Below, piece after piece: positions 52,477-62,600 of a DNA stretch of 64,000 bases. The stretch lies in NCBI RefSeq assembly GCF_020379485.1, contig NW_026014710.1:124001-188000 (forward strand), written 5' to 3'. The DNA is from Brassica napus. Its lineage: Eukaryota; Streptophyta; Magnoliopsida; Brassicales; Brassicaceae. The translations under genes and the position numbers were made by a program. Position 1 is the first letter of the stretch; every line of letters starts with the position of its first letter. The notes beneath the pieces were generated by a model that saw only the letters and a list, made by a program, of their open reading frames with translations, did no database searches and was not told the origin of the DNA.

Positions 52477-55400
52477 ATGGATTCAAACTATCTCAACATG
52501 GAAATGAAGCACAGATCTAGTACAACCATGGAGCTTGAAGAAGAGAGGGATGGCGATTGGTCAAGATGGGCAAAGAGAGCTTTGGAAAGCTGTGGGTTAT
52601 GGTGTGGTCATGTAAAGGGGAAGCCTTTAGTGGAAATGGCTACTGAAGAAAGGTCCAAACTTGTGAAGGTCAGTGGAGACAAGAGAGTGATCCGTGGCTT
52701 GAGACAAGGAAAGGATGAGTTGTATCAGCTTGTGGGAAGGCTGAGAGAAGGATGGATGGAGCTGGATATGCTGAGACCAAGCACAGCTGATCCGAGAGTT
52801 ATTAAAGAAAGGAGGAAACAAGATGTGTTCTTTAGCTTTCTTGTGAAGGAGATAGGGGTTCTTACTCTTCAAGCGTGTGATTTGTGGGAAGAGAACAAGA
52901 GATCAAACCAGTGGAAAGGTGGTACAAGCTGTAAGAAGGGAAGGCTGAGAAAGCTTTCTAGAGTGTGGCTTAAGATGGGAAAGGCTTGGAAGAAGAACAT
53001 GGAGTCTGGTTATCTAAGTGATAAGATGAGCTTGAAGATTATCAAGGAGGTGGCTCAACAAGTGGTAAGAGGAGAGTGTTCTTACTCTGCCTATATGAGT
53101 AACTCAGTGGAGGATAGTATGGTTATGAAGGAGCAGGAGATCAAAGGAGCAGATGACCCTATCACAAAGAAAGAATGGGATGAGTTTGTCAAGTATGTGT
53201 ATGCTTTGGCTACGACCCGGAGACAAGGTGCTCCTGCCTTAGCATCCACATCCAAACCCATTATCATTGATTCTGGAGCAACACATCATATGATCAGTGA
53301 TAGAAGTCTGATAAGTGAAGTCAAGGCTGCAACAGGGAGTGTCATGATAGCTAATGGTGCTAGGATCCCAATAGAAGGAGTGGGAAACCTCAAGCTGTTT
53401 GAGAAGAACTCACCTGCGTTCTATTTGCCTCAATTCACTTCAAATCTGATATCAGTGAAGAAGGCCACCGTTGATCTTGATTGTCAAGTAGTATTCAGGC
53501 CAAATGAGGTTGAGTTTCAAGACTTGAAGACTGGGAGAGTTATTGGTAGAGGGGACAGCAGGAATCAGTTATATCATCTCCAAACAGCTAAGAACTCTAA
53601 TCCTATTGATTCTATATGCTTGAGTAGTACTGCTGATAGGTGTGACAGTATTACTTGGCATGCTAGATTAGGACATCCTCATGCTCGTGCAATTGAATTG
53701 ATTAGACCTGATATGTCATTCAATCACTTGGAATGTGAAGCTTGCATCTTAGGGAAGCATTGTAGAACTGTTTTTCCCACATCAGAGACCATATATGCAA
53801 ATTGCTTTGATCTTGTTCATTCAGATGTGTGGACAGCCCCTTGTATGTCTAGAGAAAACCAGAAGTACTTTGTGACATTCATAGATGAGAAGTCTAAGTA
53901 TACATGGATCACATTGCTGCCATCTAAGGATAGAGTGTTTGAGGCTTTTGTCAACTTCCAAGCATATGTAACTAACCATTACAATGCTACTGTGAAGGTA
54001 CTACGGTCTGATAATGGAGGAGAATACACCAGTCATGCCTTCAAGAATCATTTGGCTAAACATGGGATAGTGCATCAGACCAGTTGTCCTTACACACCAC
54101 AGCAGAATGGGGTAGCTGAGAGGAAGAATAGGCATCTGATGGAGGTGGCTAGATCCATGATGTATCATGCTAATGTTCCAAAGAGGTTTTGGGGTGATGC
54201 TGTTCAGACTGCATGCTATCTTATCAATCGGATTCCAACTAAGGTATTGAAGAATCTGTCTCCATTTGAAGTGCTGAACAAGAGCAAGCCACACATAGAT
54301 CATCTCCGTGTCTTTGGATGTCTATGTTATGTCTGGGTTCCAGGAGAACAGAGAAACAAGTTGGAGGCAAAGAGCACTAAAGCAATGCTCATTGGGTACT
54401 CAGTAACTCAGAAGGGGTACAAGTGCTATGATCCAGCAACCAGGAGAGTGTTGGTGTCTAGAGATGTTAAGTTCATAGAGACCAAGGGGTATTATGAAGA
54501 AAAGAATTGGGAAGATTTGGAAGATCTGTCTCAAGAACCAAGAAACATGGCAGAGAATCTGAGGAACATATTGGAAAGGCTTGGGGTAAACATGTCCCAG
54601 GATAAGGTTAGAGAACCTGAAAGAACAACTCCCCTTGATCATGAGGGGGGTAATGAGTCTGAATCAGGAGTGCAAGAGCAGCACCAAGGGGATTCAGGTC
54701 ATCATGATCAAGTGGTGACACAAGAAGTAGAGAATTTTCCTCAGGTCAGTGTGGATGAGCAAGGAGAGGTTCATGATCAAGAGGAGGTGAGTGAGACAGA
54801 AACAGAGGTTCAAGCAGAGGTTCAAGCTGAGGAACAGGTTCAACCATTAAGGAGGAGCACACGGATAAAGAGGGATGCTTCCAACTGGGTAAACACGAGA
54901 GTGTACTACAATGCCCAGGCTGTGGAGCATCCTTCTCAAGCTGTGTGTTCCTTTGCAGAATATCCAGAAGAGCACATGGAGTTTATGTGTAACTTGGATG
55001 AGAATGAGATACCAAGATCTTATGAAGAAGCTATGAAGCACAAGGTTTGGAGAGATTCAGTAGGAGATGAAAGGGATGCAATGATCAGGAATGACACTTG
55101 GTATGAGAGTGAGTTACCTAAAGGGAAGAAGGCAGTTTCAAGCAGATGGATCTTCACCATCAAGTATCTTGCAAATGGGGAGATAGATAGGCGCAAGACC
55201 AGGCTGGTTGCAAGAGGATTTACACAGACTTATGGGGAAGATTACATTGACACTTTTGCACCAGTGGCCAAGCTTCACACAATTCGAATTGTGTTATCCA
55301 TTGCAACAAACTTGGAGTGGGATTTGTGGCAAATGGATGTTAAGAATGCGTTCTTGCAAGGTGAACTTGAAGATGAAGTATACATGCATCCACCTCCTGG

Positions 55401-56559
55401 TCTTGAGCATCTAGTAAAGCCAGGGAATGTTTTGAGATTGAAGAAAGCAATATATGGGTTGAAACAGTCACCTAGAGCTTGGTACAGGAAGCTGAGTACA
55501 ACACTCAATGGGAGAGGCTTTAGGAAGTCTGAACTAGATCACACTCTCTTCACCTTGACAGGACCTTCAGGGAGCATTGTGATTCTAGTGTATGTGGATG
55601 ATTTGATTATCACAGGAAGTGATAAGGCAGGGATTCAGGCTACTAAGGAGTTTCTCAAATCTGTGTTTGACATCAAGGATTTGGGAGAGATGAAGTATTT
55701 TCTGGGCATTGAGATATGCAGATCAAAGGAGGGTTTGTTTATGTCTCAAAGGAAGTATACTATGGATATGTTGAAAGAGACTAATGTGCTTGGAGGAAAG
55801 ATAGCCAAGACACCTCTTGAGGAGGGATATAAGGTTCTGCGTGAGGGGGAGGTTGAAGAGAAGCAGCTGTTTGAGGACCCTAAGCTATACAGGAAGATGG
55901 TTGGCAAGCTGATCTACTTGACAATTACTAGGCCAGATATATGCTTTGCTGTGAATCAAGTGAGTCAACATATGCAGGCGCCAAAGGTCCATCATTGGAA
56001 GATGGTTGATAGGATACTAAGGTATCTGAGTGGGACGGTTGGACAAGGAGTTTGGATGGGCTGCAATGGCAGTACAGAAGTGGTTGGTTATTGTGATGCT
56101 GATTGGGCAGGAGATAGAGTGGACAGGAGATCAACTACTGGGTATTGTACATTCATTGGAGGGAACTTGGTAACTTGGAAGAGTAAGAAGCAGAAGGTTA
56201 TCTCCTGTTCAAGTGCTGAAGCTGAGTATAGAGCCATGTTGAAGCTGACAAACGAGTTGGTGTGGATCAAGGGGATCTTGAAGCATCTAGAGATTGAGCA
56301 GAGTACTCCTATGACTATGCATTGTGACAATCAAGCAGCTATCCACATTGCCTCTAACTCAGTGTTTCATGAGAGAACAAAGCACATAGAGGTGGATTGT
56401 CATAAGGTGAGGCAGATGATAATCTTAGGAGTGATTCTGCCATGTTATACAAGAAGTGAAGATCAGCTTGCAGATGTGTTTACTAAGGCAGCGAGATTGA
56501 AGACAATGGAGTCCATACTATCAAGGCTTGGACTCATTGATCTTACTCCCAGGAGCTGA
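52477..56559 (+). CDS. Ty1/copia polyprotein (1,360 aa), COP-A, divergent short gag
   Basis: ATG 52477, no stop to 56559. The first ~250 residues replace the usual ~400-residue gag. Only traces align (W-S-R, L-R-P-S-T-A-D-P, E-R-R-K-Q-D), the CCHC knuckle is absent, and the region is Lys/Arg-rich. Protease DSG is at 265-267, against about 405 in D1 and E1. Integrase (HHCC, then H-S-D-V-W, R-S-D-N-G-G, V-A-E-R), the acidic linker, RT with YVDD at 1039 and RNase H are all standard. The enzymes look functional. Particle formation may need another element's Gag or a non-canonical nucleocapsid; both are inference. Confidence 0.94.
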   Translation: MDSNYLNMEMKHRSSTTMELEEERDGDWSRWAKRALESCGLWCGHVKGKPLVEMATEERSKLVKVSGDKRVIRGLRQGKDELYQLVGRLREGWMELDMLRPSTADPRVIKERRKQDVFFSFLVKEIGVLTLQACDLWEENKRSNQWKGGTSCKKGRLRKLSRVWLKMGKAWKKNMESGYLSDKMSLKIIKEVAQQVVRGECSYSAYMSNSVEDSMVMKEQEIKGADDPITKKEWDEFVKYVYALATTRRQGAPALASTSKPIIIDSGATHHMISDRSLISEVKAATGSVMIANGARIPIEGVGNLKLFEKNSPAFYLPQFTSNLISVKKATVDLDCQVVFRPNEVEFQDLKTGRVIGRGDSRNQLYHLQTAKNSNPIDSICLSSTADRCDSITWHARLGHPHARAIELIRPDMSFNHLECEACILGKHCRTVFPTSETIYANCFDLVHSDVWTAPCMSRENQKYFVTFIDEKSKYTWITLLPSKDRVFEAFVNFQAYVTNHYNATVKVLRSDNGGEYTSHAFKNHLAKHGIVHQTSCPYTPQQNGVAERKNRHLMEVARSMMYHANVPKRFWGDAVQTACYLINRIPTKVLKNLSPFEVLNKSKPHIDHLRVFGCLCYVWVPGEQRNKLEAKSTKAMLIGYSVTQKGYKCYDPATRRVLVSRDVKFIETKGYYEEKNWEDLEDLSQEPRNMAENLRNILERLGVNMSQDKVREPERTTPLDHEGGNESESGVQEQHQGDSGHHDQVVTQEVENFPQVSVDEQGEVHDQEEVSETETEVQAEVQAEEQVQPLRRSTRIKRDASNWVNTRVYYNAQAVEHPSQAVCSFAEYPEEHMEFMCNLDENEIPRSYEEAMKHKVWRDSVGDERDAMIRNDTWYESELPKGKKAVSSRWIFTIKYLANGEIDRRKTRLVARGFTQTYGEDYIDTFAPVAKLHTIRIVLSIATNLEWDLWQMDVKNAFLQGELEDEVYMHPPPGLEHLVKPGNVLRLKKAIYGLKQSPRAWYRKLSTTLNGRGFRKSELDHTLFTLTGPSGSIVILVYVDDLIITGSDKAGIQATKEFLKSVFDIKDLGEMKYFLGIEICRSKEGLFMSQRKYTMDMLKETNVLGGKIAKTPLEEGYKVLREGEVEEKQLFEDPKLYRKMVGKLIYLTITRPDICFAVNQVSQHMQAPKVHHWKMVDRILRYLSGTVGQGVWMGCNGSTEVVGYCDADWAGDRVDRRSTTGYCTFIGGNLVTWKSKKQKVISCSSAEAEYRAMLKLTNELVWIKGILKHLEIEQSTPMTMHCDNQAAIHIASNSVFHERTKHIEVDCHKVRQMIILGVILPCYTRSEDQLADVFTKAARLKTMESILSRLGLIDLTPRS

Positions 56560-56591
56560 GCCCCTTAACCATGGAGTCTCCACTCTTTTTC

Positions 56592-56632
56592 CCTCATCAA
56601 AGTTTTATCCCAATGGGTTTTCTTTGGTGAGG
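56592..56632 (+). other. Conserved 3' stem-loop of A3
   Basis: CCTCATCAAAG (56592-56602) with CTTTGGTGAGG (56622-56632), identical to A1. Confidence 0.75.
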
Positions 56633-56701
56633 TTTTTAATGAGGGAGGTCTTCATGGTTTCCAAGCTTGACTTGTTCCACATGGTCAAGCTTGAGGGGGA
56701 G

Positions 56702-57215
56702 TGTTGAGATGAGGTAATAAAGAGTGACTATATTGATAGAGAATGAGGATTGAGACAGACAGTAACTTTGGAGTTACCACAGTAACTTTGGTTTTACTGT
56801 GGTAACTAAGTTAAAGCTTGGAAAGTTACCTTGGCTCACATTGGAGAGTAAGCCACGACCAAGGAGCTGTATGGATAAGGGAGGAGCAGTCTGGATAAGG
56901 TTTAGGGCTGGATAAGGCTGGAGACAGGCTGGAAAGTAGACAGCATCTAGTAAAAGATGCCAAAGGGATCAAGCATGTGAAGACTCCCATTGGCTGCTTT
57001 TGGATGGCTCTCTTTGACTACACATGCCCTGAACCTCTACCTTATCTGATTGATTTCAAAATTGTCTCTCTCATATAAGTATGTTGTAAACCTCATCTTT
57101 AATAATTAATGGAGTTTTGAGTCTCTCTCTCTCTAGAATCTCTCTATTCTCTCTAAATTCTACTCTAATCTTCTCTGATTATTATTAAACACACTCTAAA
57201 ACACAAAAGTGTTTA
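56702..57215 (+). repeat. 3' LTR of A3
   Basis: 514 bp after polypurine tract AAGCTTGAGGGGGAG. It ends AAGTGTTTA and is followed by the GTTTG target duplication, which fixes the TG...TA LTR ends for this family. Confidence 0.95.
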
Positions 57216-57220
57216 GTTTG

Positions 57221-58913
57221 GAGGAAAGGGGGAGCTCTCTCTTGCCAATCAAGCAGCTCATGAGGACTTGACCGAAGCTCCACAAGCAAACAAGGCATCT
57301 CACGGGAAGTATGAGGACAGGAAGTTCAATGGCAACTGTGATCATTGCAAGAAGCATGGTCATAAGAAAAGCCAATGCTGGATACTACACCCACACCTCA
57401 AGCCGGCCAAGTTCATGAAGGAGCGTGAGGGAAGGGCAAATGTGACTGAAGGATCAAGTGGAGCTGGCACCATCAAGACAAGTGAAGTGGATGGTCATGG
57501 AGGCAATGATGGGAATGGGAAGTCTCTGGTGGCTTACACAGGCGCCTCAAGCTCACGCAGCAATGATGACTACATCAGGAGATCAGACCTTGATGCGCTC
57601 TTCAAAATGCTAAAGGAAAACGGTAACACTTATGGTTATTCCTTTGGAGCATATATGATTGCATATAAGGATGATCACTTGATTAGAGAACTAGTAGAAC
57701 GGTTAGAGGCTAGGAATGAGTATAGATGTGCACACATTGCTAGAAATGATAGGATTCATTCATCACTTGGTAATCTATGTCATAATGCTAAACGAGTAGA
57801 TAAACCATTGATTGTTGATTCTGGTGCATCACATCATATGATAAGTGATGAGAAACTGATTAAGGATATAGAACCTACTCATGGACATGTGATGATAGCA
57901 AATGGAGATAAGATACCTATTAAGGGAATAGGAAAGCTTAAGTTGTTTAACAAAGAATCTAAAGCTTTTTACATGCCTGAATTCACATCAAACCTATTAT
58001 CTGTAAAGAAATGTACTAATGATTTACAATGCAATGTTATCTTTAGTCCTAATGATGTGAAGTTTCAGGATATTGAGAGCAGCAGATTGATTGGGAAAGG
58101 GGTGACTAAAGGAGATCTCTATATGCTTGAAGAACTCACTTCTGTTCCTGATTATAGTTGCTCGTTTACTTCTGCTTCTTTGATGAATAAACATGCATTG
58201 TGGCATGCTAGAGTAGGACACCCTCATGTTAAAGCTTTGAACTTAATGGTACCAGGTGTTGTGTTTGAAAACAAAAATTGTGAAGCTTGCATTTTAGGCA
58301 AGCATTGTAGAACTGTGTTTCAAAAGTCTACTACTGTTTATGAGAATTGCTTTGATCTAGTTCATTCAGATGTATGGACTGCGCCTTGCTTATCTAGAGA
58401 TAGCTATAAGTATTTTGTCACATTCATTGATGAAAAATCCAAATACACCTGGTTAACCTTAATTCAGACCAAAGATAGGGTACTTGATGCATTTAGGAAC
58501 TTTCAAACGTATGTGACTAACCATTATCATGCTAAGATTAAAATTTTGAGATCAGATAATGGAGGAGAGTACACAAGCAATGCATTCAAGCAGCACTTAT
58601 CACAATATGGGATTCTACATCAAACAAGCTGTCCATATACTCCACAGCAAAATGGAGTGGCTGAGAGGAAGAATAGGCACCTCATGGAAGTGGCAAGGTC
58701 ACTTATGTTTCAGAGTAACGTCCCAAAGAGATTTTGGAGTGATGCAGTTGCCACTGCTTGTTACTTGATCAATAGAACTCCAACCAAGATTCTGAATGAG
58801 AAGGCTCCATTTGAAGTTCTGAACAAGTACAAGCCAGTTCTTGATTACTTGAAAGTCTTTGGATGTCTATGCTTTGTGCTCAGACCAGGAGAGATGCGCA
58901 ACAAGCTAGAAGC
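57221..58913 (+). pseudogene. COP-B gag end, protease and integrase of B2, truncated
   Basis: Resumes the B2 frame after A3 (G-G-K-G-E-L-S-L-A-N). It contains the CCHC knuckle CDHCKKHGHKKSQC, the gag-protease spacer, protease DSG (codon 57817) and integrase with its HHCC and DD35E motifs. It ends at R-N-K-L-E-A where gypsy G2 is inserted (flank GAAGC). Beyond 58913 the open frame is antisense gypsy LTR to 58968. RT and RNase H are lost from view. Confidence 0.93.
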
Positions 58914-59671
58914 TGGTGCAGCCTGGGTATGGCTTCTGCTCCTGGATCACTTGAAGGGGAACGGATAGGGGTGTTCTAAGAGGCTACTAGCTCTCCTTTG
59001 AACTGTGGTCGTCTCCCTGAGCCTGTGGATTGGCGACAGAGATGGTTTGCTACTCAAAGACACAAGATCACCTTGTATTGTCTAAGATGGGATTCACAGG
59101 AATTCCTTCCTTTAAGTGAGATCAATGTTCTTGAGCTGAACAGAGAAAGCTAGAGACAAGACAACGAAGTTGACTGAATAATTCTTAGATTCAAAAGTTG
59201 AGAAAGCAAAGCTGCCTCCCTCATGTCTTAAAGAAATCGACAGAAAACCCTAGAAGTAAACCAAGATGGTTTAATTCTAATTCTAATTCTAATTCTAATC
59301 CTAAACCCACGAAATTGGTTTATTTAAAATCCTAATTGTCTTTGGTTTAAATTAAATGAAAGCCCAATAACCAAAGCCCTTACAAAGTAATTAAATTAAA
59401 CCAACAGGCTGGTTTATCTTGATCTCCTTGTCTTGATCCAAGACCCACGATTTTGGCTATCTCCTGGAGCCTCTCCTCTTGTTCTCTCAGCCTTGATCTA
59501 GTAGTTGGTCCACTCCACACACTGGTTGGCTCACATGATGTCTCACTCTGGTTCTGGTTCTCTTCAGTATCCTCAGCTTCACATCTCTCTCTTACGGCAG
59601 TCTCATCACTTGGCTCATCCTCATCAGTCTCACTCAGCTCCTCTTCTATGTCTCTGGTCATGGCTACACCA
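58914..59671 (-). repeat. 3' LTR of gypsy G2 (758 bp)
   Basis: Top strand TGGTGCAGCC...GGCTACACCA. Same length as the G1 LTR, with the same AGAATT array (reverse, about 59272-59300). The outer ~290 bp of U3 encode the polyprotein tail. Confidence 0.88.
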
Positions 59672-62600
59672 TCCCCTCCTCCTTTAAAAGGATTTGACCT
59701 CAAATCCGAATCATCTGCAATAAAAGGATCCAAGTCAGAAACATTGAAAGTAGAACTGACTGTGTATTTCCCTTCAAGATCGATCTGGTAGGCATTGTTG
59801 TTGATTCTCTTTAGCACTTTGAAGGGTCCATCTTTCCTTGGTAGCAACTTTGATTTCCTCTCCACCGGAAACCTCTCTTTTCTCATGTGAATCCACACAA
59901 GATCACCCGGTTCAAGTACTAGCTCCTTGCGCCCCTTGTTCTTCTGTCTCTCATACATCTTGGTCCTCTCCTCAATGTTCTTCCTGACCTGTTCATGCAA
60001 AGACAAAACAAACTCGGCCTTTTGCTTGCCATCAAGGTTAGTTTGTTCTTTTAAAGGTAGAGCAAATAAATCAAGAGGAGACAATGGGTTAAAACCGTAA
60101 ACAACTTGAAAAGGTGAGAGTTTAGTAGCTGAATGCACTGCTCTGTTATATGCAAACTCTACATGTGGTAAACAATCCTCCCATGTCCTAATGTTACTCT
60201 TAATGATGGCACGCAAAAGAGTAGACAATGTCCTATTGACTGATTCAGTTTGACCATCAGTTTGGGGATGACAAGTAGTTGAAAACAATAGCTTAGTTCC
60301 CAACTTTCCCCACAGAGTTTTCCAGAAGTAGCTAAGGAACTTAGTATCTCTATCAGAAACTATAGTCCTAGGCATACCATGCAATCTAACAACTTCTCTA
60401 AAGAATAGATCAGCTACCAAAGATGCATCATCAGTTTTATGACAAGGTATGAAGTGAGCCATCTTAGAAAATCTATCAACAACCACAAAGATACTATCTC
60501 TTCCTTTCCTAGTTCTAGGCAATCCTAAGACAAAGTCCATAGAGATATCAATCCATGGTGCAATAGGAATAGGGAGAGGTGTATACAAACCTGTTGGTTG
60601 GACCTTAGACTTGGCTTGTTTGCACACGACACACCTTGAGCACACACGCTCCACTTCTTTCTTCATACTCGGCCAGTAGAAGTGCTCTTGCAAGGTGGAG
60701 AGTGTTTTGGCGACTCCAAAGTGTCCCATCAGCCCTCCTGCGTGAGCTTCCCTAACATACAATTCTCTCAAAGAACCACTAGGAACACACAGGCGGTTAT
60801 CATAGAAAAGAAATCCCTTTACTTGGTAGAATTTTCCACTAGCATGTTTCTCAGATTCTCTAAACACATCTTTAAACTCAGGATCATTAGCATAGCAAGA
60901 TTTGATATGTTCAAATCCTAAGAGTTTAGTTTCCATTGAAGATAAAAGAGTATACCTTCTGGAGAGTGCATCAGCCACTACATTCTCCTTACCTTTCTTG
61001 TAGTGGATGACATAAGGAAAGGTCTCAATGAACTCCACCCACCTGGCATGTCTCTTGTTCAGCTTCTGTTGCCCTTTGAGATGTTTAAGGGATTCATGAT
61101 CTGTATGGATCACAAACTCCTTAGGCCACAAGTAATGTTGCCACACTTGTAAAGCTCTCACCAAGGCATACAGCTCCTTGTCATAGGTAGGATAGTTCAA
61201 GGTGGCGCCTCCTAGTTTCTCACTGAAGTAAGCTATGGGTTTCTTATCCTGCATCAACACAGCTCCAATCCCAATACCAGATGCATCACATTCAATTTCA
61301 AAAGTTTTAGAAAAGTCAGGAAGTGCAAGTAAAGGAGCACTTGTTAACTTCTCTTTTAGCATTTGAAAGGCCTCTTCTTGGGTTGGTCCCCAAGTGAAAC
61401 CTACACTCTTTTTGATCACTTCAGTCAGTGGTGCTGCAACCGTACTGAAATCTCTCACAAACCTCCTGTAGAAGCCAGCAAGTCCATGAAAACTTCTGAC
61501 CTCTCCAATAGATTTAGGAGTCGGCCACTCCCTGATAGCTTTCACTTTTTCCTCATCAACCTGTATGCCCTGTGAGGTCACAACAAAACCTAAAAAGACA
61601 AGGTTATCTGTGCCAAAAGAACACTTCTTATAGTTAGCATACAGATTTTCTTTTCTAAGCACATCTAGAACTTGTTTCAAGTGGTTAACATGTTCTTTCA
61701 TAGTCTTGCTGTAAATCAGGATATCATCAAAGTAAACAACTACAAATCGTCCTATCAAAGCTCTCAAGACATGATTCATTAATCTCATGAAAGTACTAGG
61801 TGCATTAGTAAGCCCAAAAGGCATCACAAGCCATTCATACAATCCTAGCTTAGTTTTAAAAGCAGTTTTCCACTCATCTCCTTCTTTCATTCTAATCTGG
61901 TGGTAACCACTCTTTAAATCAATTTTAGAAAAGACACATGAACCATGTAACTCATCTAACATATCATCTAAGCGAGGAATAGGATGCCTGTACTTAACTG
62001 TTATGTTGTTGATGGCTCTGCAGTCCACACACATCCTCCAGCTCCCATCTTTTTTTGGTACCAAGAGGACAGGTACAGCACAAGGACTCATACTCTCCCT
62101 GATATGTCCCTTCTCCATTAGCTCATTGACTTGTTTCTGAAGCTCCTTGGTCTCCACAGGGTTGGTCCTGTATGCTGGACGGTTTGGCAAAGTAGCTCCT
62201 GGTACAAAATCAATCTGGTGCTCTATTCCCCTAATAGGCGGCAGACCTATTGGATTGTCCTCTGGGAACACATCTCTATACTCCTGCAAAAGGCACTCAA
62301 TCTCCTCTGGAATCTCAGGAGCAGGGTTAGTAGTAGAGCTCAACAATTCTTTATAAACCACTAGTATCAAATTTGATTGTTCAATCATAGCAGTTTTGAT
62401 ATCTTTAGCAGTAGCAAAGAGGTTGAGTTTACTTACCTGGCTGGTCTCTTCAAGAAGCAAGGACTTGCTGGCGGCCTTGGACTCTCCTCTCTTCTTTTTG
62501 AGATGCATCTGATCCTGGTGTACCTCCTGAGGGGTCATTGGCGCCAGGGTAACTTGTTTCTCCTTATGGATAAAAGTGTATCTGTTGGTAAAGCCATCAT

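Larger units (their letters stand above)
51823..57215 (+). mobile_element. COP-A copy A3, complete Ty1/copia element with atypical gag
   Basis: 5,393-bp element in B2 gag. LTRs are 51823-52336 and 56702-57215, 514 bp each, with one difference seen by eye (G/A near 52174/57058). TSD GTTTG is at 51818-51822 and 57216-57220. It has a PBS at 52337, one ORF (52477-56559), a stem-loop (56592-56632) and a polypurine tract (56687-56701). The frame is intact but gag lacks a zinc knuckle. Confidence 0.95.
50353..58913 (+). mobile_element. COP-B copy B2, 5' part, split by A3 and cut by gypsy G2
   Basis: The 5' LTR is 50353-50966, PBS at 50967, gag from 51183. A3 is inserted at 51823 (TSD GTTTG). Gag-pol resumes at 57221 and is cut by the G2 LTR at 58914. 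The rest of B2 lies outside the window. Its 5' flank is TAGGC, shared with the C2 target duplication. It is almost identical to B1. Confidence 0.92.

Noticed and set aside
59453..59791. 112-codon ORF antisense to the gypsy tail, also at 4851-5189
   Set aside because: Shadow of a low-complexity acidic coding region read backwards (Ser/Leu-rich). It is present twice only because G1 and G2 are copies.
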